Of a DNA stretch of 64,000 bases, positions 62,995 through 64,000 are shown in pieces. Made by a program: the position numbers and the translations under genes. The notes below the pieces were generated by a model. That model worked only from the letters and a program-made list of their open reading frames with translations, did not search any database and had not been told where the DNA came from. The DNA lies in NCBI RefSeq assembly GCF_900635445.1, contig NZ_LR134117.1:2046001-2110000 (forward strand). Direction: 5' to 3'. The stretch is from Serratia odorifera. Lineage in GTDB: Bacteria > Pseudomonadota > Gammaproteobacteria > Enterobacterales > Enterobacteriaceae. Positions within the stretch are counted from its first letter, which is position 1; each line of letters opens with the position of its first letter.

Positions 62995-64000
62995 ATGGAT
63001 AAATTTCGAGTGCAGGGCCGGACCCGCCTGAGCGGTGAAGTGGCTATTTCCGGGGCGAAAAATGCTGCCCTGCCGATTCTGTTTGCTGCGCTATTGGCAG
63101 AAGAGCCGGTTGAGCTACAGAATGTTCCTAAATTAAAGGACATCGACACCACCATTAAGCTACTCAACCAGCTTGGCACCAAGATTGAGCGCAACGGTTC
63201 GGTATTCGTTGATGCCAGCGGTGTACATGAGTTTTGCGCTCCATACGATCTGGTGAAAACCATGCGTGCTTCCATTTGGGCGCTGGGGCCGCTGGTGGCA
63301 CGCTTTGGTCGTGGTCAGGTTTCTCTGCCGGGCGGCTGCGCCATCGGTGCGCGTCCGGTCGATCTGCACATCACCGGCCTGGAGCAGTTGGGTGCGGAAA
63401 TCAAACTGGAAGAAGGCTACGTTAAAGCGTCGGTTGACGGCCGCCTGAAAGGCGCGCATATCGTCATGGACAAGGTGAGCGTTGGCGCTACCGTCACCAT
63501 CATGAGCGCGGCGACGCTGGCGACCGGTACCACCATCATCGAAAACGCCGCGCGTGAGCCGGAAATTGTCGATACCGCCAACTTCCTTAACACCCTGGGC
63601 GCCAAGATCAGCGGCGCCGGCAGCGACAAAATCATCATCGAAGGCGTCGAACGCCTGGGCGGCGGCGTATACCGCGTACTGCCCGATCGTATCGAAACCG
63701 GGACTTTCCTGGTAGCGGCGGCGATTTCCGGCGGTAAGGTGCTGTGTCGCGATACCCGTCCCGATACGCTGGATGCGGTATTGGCCAAGCTACGCGAAGC
63801 CGGTGCCGACATTGAAGTCGGCGAAGACTGGATCAGTCTGGATATGCATGGCCAGCGGCCAAAAGCGGTGACCGTGCGCACGGCGCCGCACCCCGGCTTC
63901 CCGACCGACATGCAGGCGCAATTCAGCCTGTTGAATCTGGTGGCAGAAGGGACTGGCGTGATTACCGAGACCATCTTCGAAAACCGCTTTATGCACGTGC
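62995..64000 (+). CDS. murA: UDP-N-acetylglucosamine enolpyruvyl transferase MurA, N-terminal 335 residues
   Basis: First committed step of peptidoglycan synthesis: transfer of enolpyruvate from PEP to UDP-GlcNAc. The gene runs off the window; 335 of about 420 residues are visible. K22 (AKNAAL) and the fosfomycin-target C115 (LPGGCAIGARPVDLHI) are present. Start MDKFRVQGRT with GAGAG upstream. Confidence 0.97.
   Translation, partial: MDKFRVQGRTRLSGEVAISGAKNAALPILFAALLAEEPVELQNVPKLKDIDTTIKLLNQLGTKIERNGSVFVDASGVHEFCAPYDLVKTMRASIWALGPLVARFGRGQVSLPGGCAIGARPVDLHITGLEQLGAEIKLEEGYVKASVDGRLKGAHIVMDKVSVGATVTIMSAATLATGTTIIENAAREPEIVDTANFLNTLGAKISGAGSDKIIIEGVERLGGGVYRVLPDRIETGTFLVAAAISGGKVLCRDTRPDTLDAVLAKLREAGADIEVGEDWISLDMHGQRPKAVTVRTAPHPGFPTDMQAQFSLLNLVAEGTGVITETIFENRFMHV

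Noticed and set aside
1..64000. CRISPR arrays, rRNA, tRNA, insertion sequences or prophage genes
   Set aside because: No repeat-spacer pattern, no RNA gene and no transposase or phage protein was found on either strand.

Overview
The window is chromosomal DNA from an enterobacterium, most likely Serratia or a close relative. It is GC-rich. Its backbone follows the E. coli 71-72 min region (fis-dusB-prmA-panF-accCB, csrD-mreBCD-maf-rng-yhdP-tldD-aae, rpoN-hpf-ptsN-rapZ-npr, lpt/kds/mla/murA). It also has features E. coli lacks here: aroQ upstream of accBC, a carbon-nitrogen hydrolase between yhdP and tldD, darP/pmbA close by, and a cidAB-lysR group. No rRNA, tRNA, insertion sequence, CRISPR array or prophage gene was seen.

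Layout. 1-5 kb: end of a CPA1 Na+/H+ antiporter, a LysR regulator divergent from cidAB, a glutamine-amidotransferase-like protein, and a late lipid A acyltransferase. 5-15.5 kb, all minus strand: dusB-fis with a conserved growth-rate type promoter, prmA, panF-yhdT, accBC, aroQ, the methionine sulfoxide repair pair msrPQ, and acuI. 15.8-29 kb, plus strand: csrD, mreBCD, maf, rng, yhdP, a nitrilase-family amidase, tldD. 29-41.5 kb: a nucleoside hydrolase, aaeR/aaeXAB aromatic acid efflux, gabD, a secreted barnase-type RNase with its barstar, darP, pmbA, cybC, an AraC regulator divergent from a TSUP permease, and rnk. 41.8-50.6 kb: an accessory catabolic cluster. 50.6-64 kb: PTS-Ntr genes (npr, rapZ, ptsN), hpf, rpoN, lptBAC-kdsCD-yrbG, divergent mlaFEDCB, ibaG and the start of murA.

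The most interesting region is 41831-50598. It encodes a standalone PRD protein, two small cytosolic proteins (SFCGS family and DUF4312), two polytopic membrane proteins (DUF4311 and DUF4310), a metal-dependent amidohydrolase/deacetylase, a DgaE-like PLP ammonia lyase, a DgaF-like 2-keto-3-deoxy-phosphogluconate aldolase, a periplasmic seven-bladed lactonase and a BglG/MtlR-type activator with PRD, EIIB-like and EIIA domains. This matches the conserved but uncharacterised EF_0829-EF_0839 / AHA_3910-AHA_3917 gene set. The four DUF/SFCGS proteins sit where D-glucosaminate operons have a four-component mannose-type PTS. I infer an unstudied uptake system for an N-acylated amino-sugar acid or its lactone, followed by deacylation, deamination and aldol cleavage.

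A caution for any reader: at least eleven single-base indels, ten gains and one loss, nearly all in short homopolymers, break otherwise intact conserved genes (lpxL/P, yhdP three times, aaeX, aaeB, the DUF4311 gene, the BglG-type regulator, rapZ, rpoN, mlaE). Removing or restoring one base each time gives full-length family-typical proteins. They look like sequencing or assembly errors, not pseudogenes. Those genes are reported as single CDS with the break position given.
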